A stretch of 64,000 nucleotides of DNA from NCBI GenBank assembly GCA_905235745.1, contig CAJOMN010000009.1, positions 62,001-126,000 of the forward strand, in the 5' to 3' direction. Positions 34,920 through 44,119 of this stretch are shown piece by piece. Every line of letters starts with the position of its first letter. Within the stretch, counting starts at the first letter, position 1. The translations under genes and the position numbers were made by a program. The notes under the pieces are model-generated. The model saw only the letters and a program-made list of their open reading frames with translations. It was not told the DNA's origin and did no database searches. Source of the stretch: an uncultured Lachnospiraceae bacterium. GTDB lineage: Bacteria; Bacillota; Clostridia; Lachnospirales; Lachnospiraceae.

Positions 34920-37052
34920 ATGAATATGGAACAGACAAAAGTAGAATTGCTGTCGCCTGCGGGCAATTATGAATGTTTTCTGGCGGCGGTATCGGCCGGA
35001 GCGGATGCCGTATATCTCGGCCTTGACCGGTTCGGAGCAAGGGCGGGGGCGCATAATCTTTCGATTGCGGAGCTTAAGGACGCTCTTAATATTGCGCATC
35101 CGGCCGGAAGAAAAATATATCTTACCGTTAATACGCTCTTGAAGGATGACGAGACAGACCAATTGTATGATTTTCTGTATGAGCCGTATATATACGGTAT
35201 TGACGGCGTGATCGTACAGGACGTCGGTGTAATGTCATATATCAGCAGGGTCTATCCCGACCTTCCGATACACGTCAGCACACAGGCGGCGGTAACATCA
35301 TCCGCAGGCGCAGGGTATCTTCAATCTCTTGGCATTAAGAGGATAGTTCCGGCAAGGGAACTGTCACTTCGCGAGATCAGGAAAATGGTGTCTGAAACCG
35401 GGCTGGAAGTGGAATGCTTCATACACGGCAGTATGTGCTATTCGTACTCCGGCAAATGTCTCCTGTCATCCTATATCGGGGGAAGGAGCGGCAACCGGGG
35501 CAGATGTGCGCAGCCGTGCCGCCTGATGTATGAAGACAGGTATCCGCTCAGCCTTAAGGATATGTGTACTGTCGATATACTGCCGGATCTTATTGACGCC
35601 GGGATCACATCGTTTAAGATCGAAGGCAGGATGAAGGGAAGCGGTTATGTATATTCCGTAACGAGCCTGTACAGAAAATACATAGATATGTACTATGAGA
35701 CCGGAAGGTGTGACATTTCGGACCGGGACAGGAGGGCGCTTACATCAGCGTATTCGAGAAGCGGCAACTGTGAGGGATATTACAGGCGCCATAACGGCGC
35801 GGACATGATAACGCCCGAATCTCCGTCATATACATCCGATGAAGATAACGATTACGGCAGGATGCTTCCGGTTACGGATGTCAATATCGAATGCATACTG
35901 TACAGGGGCAGTAACGCGCGGATAAGGGTATATAACGATAAGGCGGAGGCGGAAGCCGAGGTACCTGTCATAGCCGAACAGGCGGTCAATTGCGCGCTTA
36001 CGGATGATGATATAATAAAACAGATGACCAGAAGCGGGGGTACGCCCTTTAATGTCCGTGATGTCAGTATCATACGCGATGATGATATATTCATTCCCAA
36101 ATCCGGACTTAACGCGATAAGGAGGCAGGGACTTGATGCATTTATGAACGCATGCCTTGCCGGATATATCAGGAAAGCCCCGCAAAAGCGTGACATCCAC
36201 AGCCCGAAGCATCTGCCGGCATCAGGCGGCATTGGAAATATCCCGGTAAATGTCAGCGTTCTTGACAGGGAACAGTTTGACGCTGCCTTATCTTCATCTG
36301 CGGACGGTATCATCATTCCGATGCATATATTTGAAGAATGCATGAACGATACAGCGGTTCCGGCCGGAACTGCCATATATGCCGAGCTTCCTTATGTTAT
36401 AAGGGATGAGGGGCTTGCGAACAGTCCTGATAGCGTAGAAAAGTTCGCAAGGGATGCGATAATGCGATATGGAGTTGACGGTTTTTACGTATCAAACAAT
36501 GAGTCGGTACGTTTACTCCGCGATATCGGCTATGAGGGGGCTGTCGTTGCGGGGATCTTCATGTATGCGTATAATAATGAGGCATATGATTACTACATTA
36601 GAAGCGGCATCACCAGGACGACCGTTCCGTCGGAGCTCAATGAAAGGGAGCTTCAAAGGCGCGGCATTACCGGCGAAGAGCTCATTGTATACGGAAGGGT
36701 GCCGGTAATGGTAAGCGCCAACTGTGTATATAATACACTTGCTTCATGCAGCAGGGAAGGACACAAGATGTACATTACCGACAGAAAGCGGGAGAGGCTG
36801 TTTGCCGACTGTATATGCAGCGAATGTACGAATGTGTTATATAACAGTGTCCCGTCATTTGCCGCTGACGAAGAGAGGCTCTTTGCATGTATAAGGCCGT
36901 CTTCATTAAGGTTTTGCTTTACCGATGAGAAGGGTGAGGAAGTCACCCGTATACTTGATACATATTATAAACACCGAAGGAATGACGGGACAATTTCCGT
37001 GCATCTGACCGGGAAATACACAAGGGGACATCTTAAAAGAGGAGTAGAATAA
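34920..37052 (+). CDS. U32-family peptidase-like protein (RlhA/TrhP type)
   Basis: A 710-residue protein of the U32 family. The N-terminal TIM-barrel-like part begins KVELLSPAGNYECFLAAVSAGADAVYLG, and the family signature with conserved Cys residues lies around FIHGSMCYSYSGKCLLSSY, GNRGRCAQPCR; a long C-terminal part (DUF3656-like) carries further Cys near CICSECTN. Family members once called collagenases are now known in E. coli and Bacillus as RNA-modification factors (RlhA, TrhP) that hydroxylate rRNA or tRNA, with an iron-sulfur cluster. The length and the C-terminal extension favour the RlhA-like group. Starts at 34920 or 34926 cannot be told apart. Confidence 0.82.
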   Translation: MNMEQTKVELLSPAGNYECFLAAVSAGADAVYLGLDRFGARAGAHNLSIAELKDALNIAHPAGRKIYLTVNTLLKDDETDQLYDFLYEPYIYGIDGVIVQDVGVMSYISRVYPDLPIHVSTQAAVTSSAGAGYLQSLGIKRIVPARELSLREIRKMVSETGLEVECFIHGSMCYSYSGKCLLSSYIGGRSGNRGRCAQPCRLMYEDRYPLSLKDMCTVDILPDLIDAGITSFKIEGRMKGSGYVYSVTSLYRKYIDMYYETGRCDISDRDRRALTSAYSRSGNCEGYYRRHNGADMITPESPSYTSDEDNDYGRMLPVTDVNIECILYRGSNARIRVYNDKAEAEAEVPVIAEQAVNCALTDDDIIKQMTRSGGTPFNVRDVSIIRDDDIFIPKSGLNAIRRQGLDAFMNACLAGYIRKAPQKRDIHSPKHLPASGGIGNIPVNVSVLDREQFDAALSSSADGIIIPMHIFEECMNDTAVPAGTAIYAELPYVIRDEGLANSPDSVEKFARDAIMRYGVDGFYVSNNESVRLLRDIGYEGAVVAGIFMYAYNNEAYDYYIRSGITRTTVPSELNERELQRRGITGEELIVYGRVPVMVSANCVYNTLASCSREGHKMYITDRKRERLFADCICSECTNVLYNSVPSFAADEERLFACIRPSSLRFCFTDEKGEEVTRILDTYYKHRRNDGTISVHLTGKYTRGHLKRGVE

Positions 37053-37054
37053 GG

Positions 37055-38446
37055 GTGGAGAGTATATTAATCGAGATCTGCAGATATCTGATTATCATAT
37101 TCATGTCCGTATACACGATACAGTGCTTTTCCGTTTTCAGGTATTCAACGGAGTACGAACGCAAGGGCATCTATTTTCGCCAGAACTATTTTATGGTAAT
37201 GATCCATTTTATGGCATTTCTGTCGCTGTTCGCGCAAAACGGTGATGTCAAATACCTTAAGACCTATGTGATGCAGCAGCTCGGAATACTTGCGATACTT
37301 ATTGCATACAGGGTCATATATCCGCGCGCCAACAGACTGATCATCAATAATATGTGCATGCTCATCACCATAGGACTTATCATTCTCACAAGGGTAGCGT
37401 ATGACAAAGCGATCAGGCAGTTCTATATAGTCATGGGTTCTGCGACGGTAACAATCATCATTCCGTTTATAATCAGCAGGATACGGTTCTTTGAGAAGTT
37501 CAAATGGGCATATGTCATCGTCGGGCTTGCGGCGCTTGGCGCCGTACTTATGTTCTCGACCGTGATAAACGGATCGAAGATCAACATCAATATTGCGAGC
37601 TATACGTTCCAGCCTTCGGAGTTCGTCAAGATAATATTTGTATTTGCAATAGCGTCGATGCTGGCAAGGAGCCACAGACTGGGTGATATACTGTTAAGCG
37701 CTGCCGTTGCGGCTGCGCATGTCATACTTCTTGTTCTGTCACGGGATCTCGGAAGTGCCATTATATTTTTTGTAGTATATTTTACGATGCTGTTTGTGGC
37801 GACAAGAAACGCAATATACTATTGTATCGGCCTTCTGGCGCTTGCAGGCGGGTCTGTTGCGGGATACAGGCTGTTTTCGCATGTAAGGGTCAGGGTCACG
37901 GCTTTTCTCGACCCTATCGGAACGATCACCAATGAAGGCTACCAGATCGCACAGAGCCTGTTCGCGATAGGAACCGGAGGTTGGCTCGGAATGGGAATAG
38001 GACAGGGCGCACCGAACAATATACCGGTCGTTGCCGCTGACTTTGTATTTGCGGCGATCTGTGAGGAGCTCGGCGTAGTATTCGGAATGTGCCTCGTGCT
38101 TTTGTGTCTGTCATGCTTTGTAATGTTTATGAATATTGCGATGAAGTTTGAAGATCCGTTCTTCAAACTGGTCGCGCTCGGGCTTGCTGTTGCATATATT
38201 TTCCAGGTATTCCTGACGATCGGCGGTGTTACCAAGTTTATACCGCTTACCGGCGTTACGCTTCCTCTTGTCAGTTACGGAGGTACGAGCGTGGCAGTCA
38301 CTCTATGCATATTTGCGGTCATACAGGGACTGTACATCGCAAAGGGAAGGGATAACAGAAGGCCTTATGTGCCTTCGCCCGATGATTTCAGGACTGAAAA
38401 TCTCAATATAGTTGATCTTGACGGGGAACTTAACGGTTATGTTTAA
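37055..38446 (+). CDS. FtsW/RodA/SpoVE-family peptidoglycan polymerase
   Basis: SEDS-family glycosyltransferase of 463 residues with about ten membrane segments. FQPSEFVKIIFVFAIASML, SRDLGSAIIFFVVYFTMLFV, the loop with QGAPNNIPVVAADFVFAAICEELGV and PLVSYGGTSV are family marks. It polymerises lipid II in partnership with a class B penicillin-binding protein, and the next gene, which overlaps by eight bases, is one. Which SEDS subtype (division, elongation or sporulation) is not decided. Start codon is GTG, two bases after the U32 stop, with GGAGTAG upstream. Confidence 0.92.
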   Translation: MESILIEICRYLIIIFMSVYTIQCFSVFRYSTEYERKGIYFRQNYFMVMIHFMAFLSLFAQNGDVKYLKTYVMQQLGILAILIAYRVIYPRANRLIINNMCMLITIGLIILTRVAYDKAIRQFYIVMGSATVTIIIPFIISRIRFFEKFKWAYVIVGLAALGAVLMFSTVINGSKININIASYTFQPSEFVKIIFVFAIASMLARSHRLGDILLSAAVAAAHVILLVLSRDLGSAIIFFVVYFTMLFVATRNAIYYCIGLLALAGGSVAGYRLFSHVRVRVTAFLDPIGTITNEGYQIAQSLFAIGTGGWLGMGIGQGAPNNIPVVAADFVFAAICEELGVVFGMCLVLLCLSCFVMFMNIAMKFEDPFFKLVALGLAVAYIFQVFLTIGGVTKFIPLTGVTLPLVSYGGTSVAVTLCIFAVIQGLYIAKGRDNRRPYVPSPDDFRTENLNIVDLDGELNGYV

Positions 38447-39902
38447 CAGAAGATCATCCGACAGGAAAGATAAGGTAATACAGGGAAAACATCATATAGA
38501 TTCCAACCGGGAGATTGGATTTGTTACCTATCTGTTTATAGGTATCTTTCTCGTGATGCTCGTATATCTCGGATATTACACCCAGGTAAAGAGCAAGACC
38601 GTCATTAACAATACATATAATAAACGCCAGACGCTGCTGGAGTCGAGGCTGATACGCGGAGATATACTCTCAAGAGATGGAGACGTACTTGCGACAACGT
38701 TATCCGATAATGACGGCGGCTACTACAGAAGCTATCCGTACAGGAACACCTTCGCCCATATAGTCGGATATTCGACGCACGGTGTTCTCGGGATCGAAAA
38801 CATGGAAAACTATACGCTGCTTACGTGCGACGCCAATATTGTAAGCCGCGTCTCCAACGATCTGTCCGGCCGGAAAAATCACGGGAACAACGTTTGCACA
38901 ACCCTTGATACACGTATGCAGGAGGCGGCTTACGATGCGATGGAGGATCGTAAGGGAGCGGTCGTGGCAATGAATGTCAAAACAGGTGAGATATTGTGCG
39001 TTGTCAGTAAACCCGATTTCGATCCGAATGAAGTGATAGGCCACTGGGACCGGCTGAACAGCGATGAAGAGAACAGCCCTCTTCTTAACAGGGCATTTCT
39101 CGGATCATATCCTCCGGGTTCGACCTTCAAGATAGTCACCGCACTTGAATATCTGAAAGAGCATAACGGAAAAACGGCGGACTACGGGTTTGAATGTACG
39201 GGAAGCTTTGAGTATAACGGTTCGGTCATCAACTGCTTTAATGAGACAAGCCACGGATGGGTCAATTTTGACGACAGCTTCGCACAGTCGTGCAATTCGA
39301 GCTTTGCCAATATTTCATCAACGATTAACAAAAGAGGATTTGAGACAACGCTTGATGAACTGCTGTTCAATAATGAGCTGCCGCTTCCATTCAAGTATTC
39401 AATGTCATATTCCGATATTGGTCCAGGATCTTCGACAGATGACCTTCTCCAGACGGGAATAGGGCAGGGGCGTACAACTATCAGTCCGATACATATGCTT
39501 ATGATCACTTCCGCAATAGCCAATGACGGAGTGCTCATGAGACCGTATGTTGTCTCCGAGATCCAAAATGCGGACGGAGGCGTTATATCGAGGACAAGGG
39601 TCAGGGAATACGGCACACTCATAGATCCCGTGTATACCGGGAGCCTCCGGAATATGATGCGGCAGGTCGTTGTCAACGGAACCGCAAAAAGAGTGCTTGA
39701 TACAAACGGATACAAAATATCGGGCAAGACCGGATCTGCCGAGTATTCCTCCAACAAATCACTTTCACATGCATGGTTTACCGGCTTTGCCGGAGCGGAT
39801 GAGCCCGAGATCGCGGTCACGGTCATCGTGGAAGGCGGCGGATCGGGCGGTGCGGTCGCTGCCCCTATCGCCAAAAGAGTATTTGACGCATATTTCAACT
39901 GA
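38439..39902 (+). CDS. class B penicillin-binding protein (transpeptidase)
   Basis: A 487-residue membrane-anchored transpeptidase that cross-links peptidoglycan. One N-terminal membrane helix (about residues 30-50) is followed by a short dimerisation domain (LLESRLIRGDILSRDGDVLA) and the transpeptidase domain with the catalytic Ser in PGSTFKIV (SxxK), SCNSS (SxN) and SGKTGSAEYSS (KTG). The size is small for PBP2 or FtsI, resembling PbpA-type partners of FtsW-like proteins. Start at 38439 inside the end of the SEDS gene, so the pair is translationally coupled. Confidence 0.93.
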   Translation: MFNRRSSDRKDKVIQGKHHIDSNREIGFVTYLFIGIFLVMLVYLGYYTQVKSKTVINNTYNKRQTLLESRLIRGDILSRDGDVLATTLSDNDGGYYRSYPYRNTFAHIVGYSTHGVLGIENMENYTLLTCDANIVSRVSNDLSGRKNHGNNVCTTLDTRMQEAAYDAMEDRKGAVVAMNVKTGEILCVVSKPDFDPNEVIGHWDRLNSDEENSPLLNRAFLGSYPPGSTFKIVTALEYLKEHNGKTADYGFECTGSFEYNGSVINCFNETSHGWVNFDDSFAQSCNSSFANISSTINKRGFETTLDELLFNNELPLPFKYSMSYSDIGPGSSTDDLLQTGIGQGRTTISPIHMLMITSAIANDGVLMRPYVVSEIQNADGGVISRTRVREYGTLIDPVYTGSLRNMMRQVVVNGTAKRVLDTNGYKISGKTGSAEYSSNKSLSHAWFTGFAGADEPEIAVTVIVEGGGSGGAVAAPIAKRVFDAYFN

Positions 39903-39992
39903 TGTTATTATCGTAAACGAAATTATTTCGCTTATGACAATAAATGATGCACACGATTGCGATTATTACTACAGGATATACGGGGATTCGTG

Positions 39993-40430
39993 ATGATTGA
40001 AGCGAAAAGCTGCGGCGGACTTGTAATACACAGGGGCAAGATCCTGCTGCTGTACAAGAACTATAACAACCGTTATGAAGGATGGGTATTACCAAAGGGA
40101 ACAATAGAAGAAGGTGAAACATATGAGGCGACGGCTCTTCGTGAAGTACATGAAGAGGCCGGAGTCGACGGGGTTATCGTCGAATATATCGACAAGACCA
40201 CATATTCATTCGAAGTCCCGGAGGATACGGTCTCCAAGGATGTCCACTGGTATCTCATGCGTTCAGAAAGCTACGAATCCCATCCGCAGTCGGAGGAATT
40301 CTTTCGCGACAGCGGATATTACAAATATCATGAAGCCTATCATCTGCTCAAGTTCGAGAATGAACGCACGATCCTTGAAAGGGGATACAGTATATACAAA
40401 AGGCTGAAAAGAGAGCAGAAATGGGATTAG
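39993..40430 (+). CDS. Nudix hydrolase
   Basis: A 145-residue single-domain Nudix protein. The Nudix box is intact, GTIEEGETYEATALREVHEEAGV (Gx5Ex7REVxEExGV with the two catalytic Glu). WVLPKG precedes it as in the diadenosine-polyphosphate or nucleotide-sanitising members. Substrate cannot be read from the sequence. Start at 39993, with GGGGA upstream; a GTG directly precedes it. The gene ends one base from the convergent HD-GYP gene. Confidence 0.9.
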   Translation: MIEAKSCGGLVIHRGKILLLYKNYNNRYEGWVLPKGTIEEGETYEATALREVHEEAGVDGVIVEYIDKTTYSFEVPEDTVSKDVHWYLMRSESYESHPQSEEFFRDSGYYKYHEAYHLLKFENERTILERGYSIYKRLKREQKWD

Positions 40431-40431
40431 C

Positions 40432-41493
40432 TCATACAAGAGCCTTGATAGACAGATCCTTCTGCGTTGCCAGATCTATATATTTACCATCCTCGGTCTT
40501 TACCATTGGTCTTGAATATTTCTGCTTGTTGATGAGCACAACAACACATATTGTGCCGTCGGAAAGCTCCACTTCCTTGCCGATATATTCCTCAACCATT
40601 CTCTCCAGAAATGTAATATAGAAACCGGTATCATACTTGCCGTACCCGTCCTTCTCGAATATCTCAATGACGGTAAACGGGCACAGCGGAGCACGGTATG
40701 ATCTGTAGCTCGTCATTGCCTCGTAGCTGTCGAGTATTGCTATGATCTTGGCGAACTGATCTATCTGTTCGTCAACAAGATTACCCGGGTATCCGCTCCC
40801 GTCGATCCTTTCATGGTGCATCAGGGCAGCGAGCTTGATACGCTCATCTATATCAAGAGGCTCCAGTATCTTGTAGCCCGTCGTTGCATGCGACTTGATC
40901 ATCTTAAATTCCGAGTCGGAGAGTCTCCCGCGCTTGAGAAGTATCTCACTGGGTATCATAAACTTGCCAATATCATAATAGAATCCGCACAGTACAAGCG
41001 ACCTTGCATCATCATCATCGAGCCGGAACCATTTGGCGGTATATTGGCATATGAGAGCAACATTTATGGAATGTGTATACAGAAAATCAGCCTCTGATGT
41101 CTCAAGAACCGTTAACATATCAAGTATCGTTATCTTGCTGTGCTTGAAGGGCGCAGTGATATCATCGATGATCGCGAACAGTTTTTCGCTGTCAAGCGGA
41201 TCTTTGGTACGGAGAAAATCATCCATCATTTTCTTGTATTCATAGAAATTCTTCGAGTACAGTTCGTAGAACTGCTTAAAAGTCTTGCTGACCTTGATCT
41301 TCTCAAAATACGTGGTCAGAAAATCCTCGGGCTCTTTGATGTTAATACAGCTTATCTTCGCGATCGTGAGCTTCTGGATCAGATATTTGTCCAAAGATGT
41401 GTTCTTCTTGACAATGACATTCCCCTTATGGTCGAGAACATCCTCGGCAACCACCGCACCGGGTTGTAAAGCAATAACGGCTTTAAGTTCCAT
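40432..41493 (-). CDS. HD-GYP-type protein with altered HD dyad
   Basis: A 353-residue protein with an N-terminal domain and a C-terminal HD-GYP domain, normally a c-di-GMP phosphodiesterase. HSINVALIC (His141), KSHA (His202), HHERIDGSGYPG (His226, His227, Asp231, GYP) are present. The HD dyad itself reads FYYDIGKF, so the metal-ligand His is Tyr173 and only Asp174 remains. Either the metal site works differently or the protein senses c-di-GMP without cleaving it. It has an excellent promoter and a GGGAG ribosome binding site, so it is likely expressed. It converges with the Nudix gene. Confidence 0.88.
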   Translation of the reverse strand: MELKAVIALQPGAVVAEDVLDHKGNVIVKKNTSLDKYLIQKLTIAKISCINIKEPEDFLTTYFEKIKVSKTFKQFYELYSKNFYEYKKMMDDFLRTKDPLDSEKLFAIIDDITAPFKHSKITILDMLTVLETSEADFLYTHSINVALICQYTAKWFRLDDDDARSLVLCGFYYDIGKFMIPSEILLKRGRLSDSEFKMIKSHATTGYKILEPLDIDERIKLAALMHHERIDGSGYPGNLVDEQIDQFAKIIAILDSYEAMTSYRSYRAPLCPFTVIEIFEKDGYGKYDTGFYITFLERMVEEYIGKEVELSDGTICVVVLINKQKYSRPMVKTEDGKYIDLATQKDLSIKALV

Positions 41494-41515
41494 AGATCAG
41501 GCTCCCTTCTTTTTT

Positions 41516-41544
41516 AGTATAAAAATCACTTTGTTGATTGTCAA
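41516..41544 (-). promoter_or_regulatory. promoter of the HD-GYP gene
   Basis: On the minus strand, a perfect TTGACA (plus 41539-41544) and TATACT (plus 41516-41521) with 17-base spacing. Confidence 0.8.
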
Positions 41545-41553
41545 TAATTAGGA

Positions 41554-41582
41554 TTAACTTTTTGCATGATTTTTGGTATAAT
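41554..41582 (+). promoter_or_regulatory. promoter of the 110-residue unknown gene and ytfIJ
   Basis: TTAACT at 41554-41559 and TATAAT at 41577-41582 with 17-base spacing and an extended -10 TGG. It is back to back with the HD-GYP promoter. Confidence 0.65.
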
Positions 41583-41620
41583 GGGTGAGGTTTTGACAGG
41601 TTTGGTCAGGGAGAGGAAAA

Positions 41621-41953
41621 TTGGTTCGTTTTGTTGACAGACCATATATGACAGCGAAGGCTGGCCCGAAGATATCAACGATTAAATGGAAGATGGCCTG
41701 CGGGATAGGTATGGCAGGTTACCATTTTATCACTCTTTCCGATAACGGAAATGATCTGTTCGATATATATCCGGCTGCCGTTTTCAAGCAGAAACACTTC
41801 AGGAGAAGCGACCGGGTGATACTCGGTGTTGCAGACAGCATGCGGTCAGCCAGACGGCTTATATCCGACATGGTCATGGAATGCCTCGATAATAGCGGCG
41901 ATATCAACAACATACGCGGATATTATGAAAATTACATTAAGGAACATCTTTAA
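41621..41953 (+). CDS. protein of unknown function, 110 residues
   Basis: I do not recognise this gene. It begins with TTG at 41621 behind a good GAGAGGAAAA site. It encodes a soluble, basic protein without membrane segments; KWKMACGIGMAGYHFITLSDNGNDLFDIYPAAVFKQKHFRRSDRVILGVADS (given here as several overlapping pieces: GYHFITLSD, DLFDIYP, VILGVADS) suggests a small alpha-beta fold. The stop overlaps the start of the DUF2953 gene by one base, so it is part of the ytfIJ transcript and may belong to the same cell-envelope or spore process. Confidence 0.7.
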   Translation: MVRFVDRPYMTAKAGPKISTIKWKMACGIGMAGYHFITLSDNGNDLFDIYPAAVFKQKHFRRSDRVILGVADSMRSARRLISDMVMECLDNSGDINNIRGYYENYIKEHL

Positions 41954-42918
41954 TGCCTGCTGTATTGCTTACAATCCTTAAGATCATAGGAATCATAATC
42001 GCTGCCGCAGTTGGACTTGTTATAGTGATTGCCGCGATCATACTGTTTGTTCCGGTCAGATACAGGATCAAGGCGAAGAGCGGCGATGAAGGGTTTCATG
42101 CATATGTCAATGTGAGCTTTCTGCTGCATATTCTGTCGGGAGTATACCGTTATGACAAAGAGTCTTACCGTCACGTTAGATTGTTCGGTATCCGTATATG
42201 GCCGAAAGATGTCGGTGGCATCGACGACGAAAGTAGATACAGCGTAGACTGGAATGAGGCAGAAAGTGACGGGCACGAAGATGATGCCCCCGAAGAGACA
42301 TCAGAAGATGCACCCTGCCCCGGGAATATGCCGCAGGCAGAAGATGCGGAAGAATACGATGAACCGGCAACCGCAAACGGAGCGCATCGAAGAAGCGAAG
42401 ATGCCGCAGATGATGAGCGGCAGGATGAGGCGGATGATGAGGATGATGAGCCGGGCGGGATCGCCGGCTGGATCAAACGGCTTGCGGACAGGATCGTTGC
42501 CAAATATGACACCTTAAAGGCCCGATATGATAGAATAAAAAAAGATATCAGATTCTGGCGCAGGATGTTTCAGGATACCGGGAACAAAAATGCCGTAGAA
42601 CTTGTCAGGAAAGAGGCGCTTCGTCTGCTTCGGGCGATACGCCCGCGGAAGATCAAAGGCTTCATACATTTCGGTTTTGAGGATCCCGCCACATGCGGGA
42701 AGGTGCTCATGTATCTGTCAATGATATATCCGAACCTTCCGAGAAAGCTTGTTTTCGAACCGAGCTTCGAGGATACGGATATATACGGTGATATATATAT
42801 CAAAGGGCGTGTTTTTCTGATAGTACCGGCCGTTTCTTTTGTGAGGCTCTATTTTAACAAGGACATCAAACGGATGCTGCGGCTATACAAGAAGCATAAG
42901 AACAGATTATCAGCATAA
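41953..42918 (+). CDS. ytfI: DUF2953 membrane protein, YtfI-like
   Basis: A 321-residue protein with one N-terminal membrane helix (about residues 5-32), then FVPVRYRIKAKSGDEGFHAYVNVSFLL split as the DUF2953 core, an acidic low-complexity linker (residues about 100-165, rich in Glu, Asp and Ala) and a C-terminal conserved half containing GFIHFGFEDPATCGKVL and VFEPSFEDTDIYGDIYIKGRV. In Bacillus subtilis ytfI sits beside ytfJ, and the same pair is seen here 15 bases apart, which supports the assignment. YtfI is linked to spore germination or envelope function; the molecular role is unknown. Confidence 0.82.
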   Translation: MPAVLLTILKIIGIIIAAAVGLVIVIAAIILFVPVRYRIKAKSGDEGFHAYVNVSFLLHILSGVYRYDKESYRHVRLFGIRIWPKDVGGIDDESRYSVDWNEAESDGHEDDAPEETSEDAPCPGNMPQAEDAEEYDEPATANGAHRRSEDAADDERQDEADDEDDEPGGIAGWIKRLADRIVAKYDTLKARYDRIKKDIRFWRRMFQDTGNKNAVELVRKEALRLLRAIRPRKIKGFIHFGFEDPATCGKVLMYLSMIYPNLPRKLVFEPSFEDTDIYGDIYIKGRVFLIVPAVSFVRLYFNKDIKRMLRLYKKHKNRLSA

Positions 42919-42933
42919 AATTGGAGGATCATT

Positions 42934-43329
42934 ATGGCAGAAAGCAGTTTTAACTCGGTTGTGAACTCGCTTCTTGACGGGATGGAAGGATTCCTGTCAA
43001 GCAAAACGGTTGTAGGAGAACCCGTGATCGTTAAGGACACGGTTCTGATACCGTTTGTTGATGTTTCTTTCGGAGTCGGAGCGGGAACGTTCCGCGGCGA
43101 CAAGAAGGATAACGGCGCGGGCGGACTGTCCGGTAAGATGACCCCCACCGCTGTTCTTGTAATACAGAATAATTCCACAAGGGTCGTATCGATCAAGAAT
43201 CAGGATTCGCTCACCAAGATAATTGATATGGTTCCGGAGCTTGTGAATAAGTTCACATCAAGAAAAGAATCGGAGCTTAGCGATGATGAGGTAAGAGAAG
43301 CCGCGCAGTTTGATGATGATAATAAGTAA
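42934..43329 (+). CDS. ytfJ: GerW-family sporulation protein, YtfJ-like
   Basis: A 131-residue protein of the GerW/YtfJ family, needed in Bacillus for spore germination. It shows VVGEPVIVKDTVLIPFVDVSFG and a Gly-rich loop GVGAGTF followed by AGGLSGKMTPTAVLVI. GGAGG lies upstream. It implies that the organism, or its lineage, forms spores, although the family also occurs in asporogenous Clostridia. A shared bidirectional terminator separates it from rpmB. Confidence 0.88.
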   Translation: MAESSFNSVVNSLLDGMEGFLSSKTVVGEPVIVKDTVLIPFVDVSFGVGAGTFRGDKKDNGAGGLSGKMTPTAVLVIQNNSTRVVSIKNQDSLTKIIDMVPELVNKFTSRKESELSDDEVREAAQFDDDNK

Positions 43330-43340
43330 CAGACATAATA

Positions 43341-43366
43341 AAAGAACCTCTATGCGGAGGTTCTTT
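43341..43366. terminator. bidirectional terminator between ytfJ and rpmB
   Basis: AAAGAACCTC at 43341-43350 pairs with GAGGTTCTTT at 43357-43366. Read on the minus strand it is followed by TTTATTAT, making it a fair terminator for rpmB; on the plus strand the T run is short. Confidence 0.75.
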
Positions 43367-43380
43367 GCAACAAACAGTAT

Positions 43381-43566
43381 CTATGCTCTCTGAACCTTGT
43401 CTGATTTCAGACATCTTGTGCAGACATGAAGAGTAGTCGGTGTACCGTCCACGATACACTTAACACGCTTAACATTTGAATGAAAAATACGGTTTGATCT
43501 TCTGTGTGAGTGACTCACGTTATTACCGAAATGAACGCCTTTATTGCAAATATCACATTTAGCCAT
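43381..43566 (-). CDS. rpmB: ribosomal protein bL28
   Basis: A 61-residue large-subunit protein. It begins MAKCDICNKGVHFGNNVSHSH and ends with a VCTRCLKSDKV segment; the CxxC pairs at both ends show the zinc-binding (C+) form. HRRSNRIFHSN is the rRNA-binding core. The start is at 43566, behind a strong GGAGG; the longer frame from 43623 is not needed. As in Bacillus, rpmB is divergent from yloU. Confidence 0.96.
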   Translation of the reverse strand: MAKCDICNKGVHFGNNVSHSHRRSNRIFHSNVKRVKCIVDGTPTTLHVCTRCLKSDKVQRA

Positions 43567-43594
43567 TTCCAATTCCTCCTTACAGACTTTTAAT

Positions 43595-43623
43595 ATTTTA
43601 ACAAATGTTATTGAGCTTTGCAA
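43595..43623 (-). promoter_or_regulatory. promoter of rpmB
   Basis: On the minus strand, TTGCAA (plus 43618-43623) and TAAAAT (plus 43595-43600) with 17-base spacing, 28 bases before the start. A TATAAT at 43686-43691 on the plus strand, with TTTAAT 17 bases upstream, probably serves yloU. Confidence 0.6.
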
Positions 43624-43748
43624 GTAAAACTTTAAGTATTTGCAGGGGGATGAATTTTATTGTTTAATTTAACAGTGAATATGTGTATAATGCTTTAGTG
43701 AAGATTATATACGTTCACTATTAATGTTATATATACAGGAGGTTCTAT

Positions 43749-44105
43749 ATGAAGGAAACATTGGCAACGGGTTCCGGCAACCTGATCATTGATATTGATG
43801 TTGTTGCCCAATACGCCGGCAGTGTGGCGGTAGAGTGTTTCGGAATAGTGGGAATGGCCGCGGTCAGCATGACTGACGGTATCGCCAAGATGCTGAAGAA
43901 AGAAAACCTGACAAGAGGAATCAAGGTTGAAATGGTCAATGATAAGCTCACGCTTGATTTTCATGTTATTGTCAGCTACGGAGTCAACATCAGGGCGGTT
44001 GCACAGAATCTTGTTAATAATGTCAAATACAAGGTGGAAGAATACACCGGGTTTCAGGTAGGCAGGATAAACGTCTTTGTTGAAGGTGTTCGTGTGATCG
44101 ATTAA
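43749..44105 (+). CDS. yloU: Asp23/Gls24-family protein, YloU-like
   Basis: A 118-residue soluble alpha-beta protein of the Asp23 family. The motif block YAGSVAVECFGIVGMA, LTLDFHVIVSYGVNIRAVAQNL and the closing VNVFVEGVRV-type strand (INVFVEGVRVID) are typical. In Firmicutes these proteins are abundant and linked to envelope stress and fatty-acid kinase operons. Here it precedes the yloV/fakA-like gene by 14 bases, the conserved order. Strong AGGAGG site. Confidence 0.92.
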   Translation: MKETLATGSGNLIIDIDVVAQYAGSVAVECFGIVGMAAVSMTDGIAKMLKKENLTRGIKVEMVNDKLTLDFHVIVSYGVNIRAVAQNLVNNVKYKVEEYTGFQVGRINVFVEGVRVID

Positions 44106-44119
44106 AGGAGGTTAGAATA

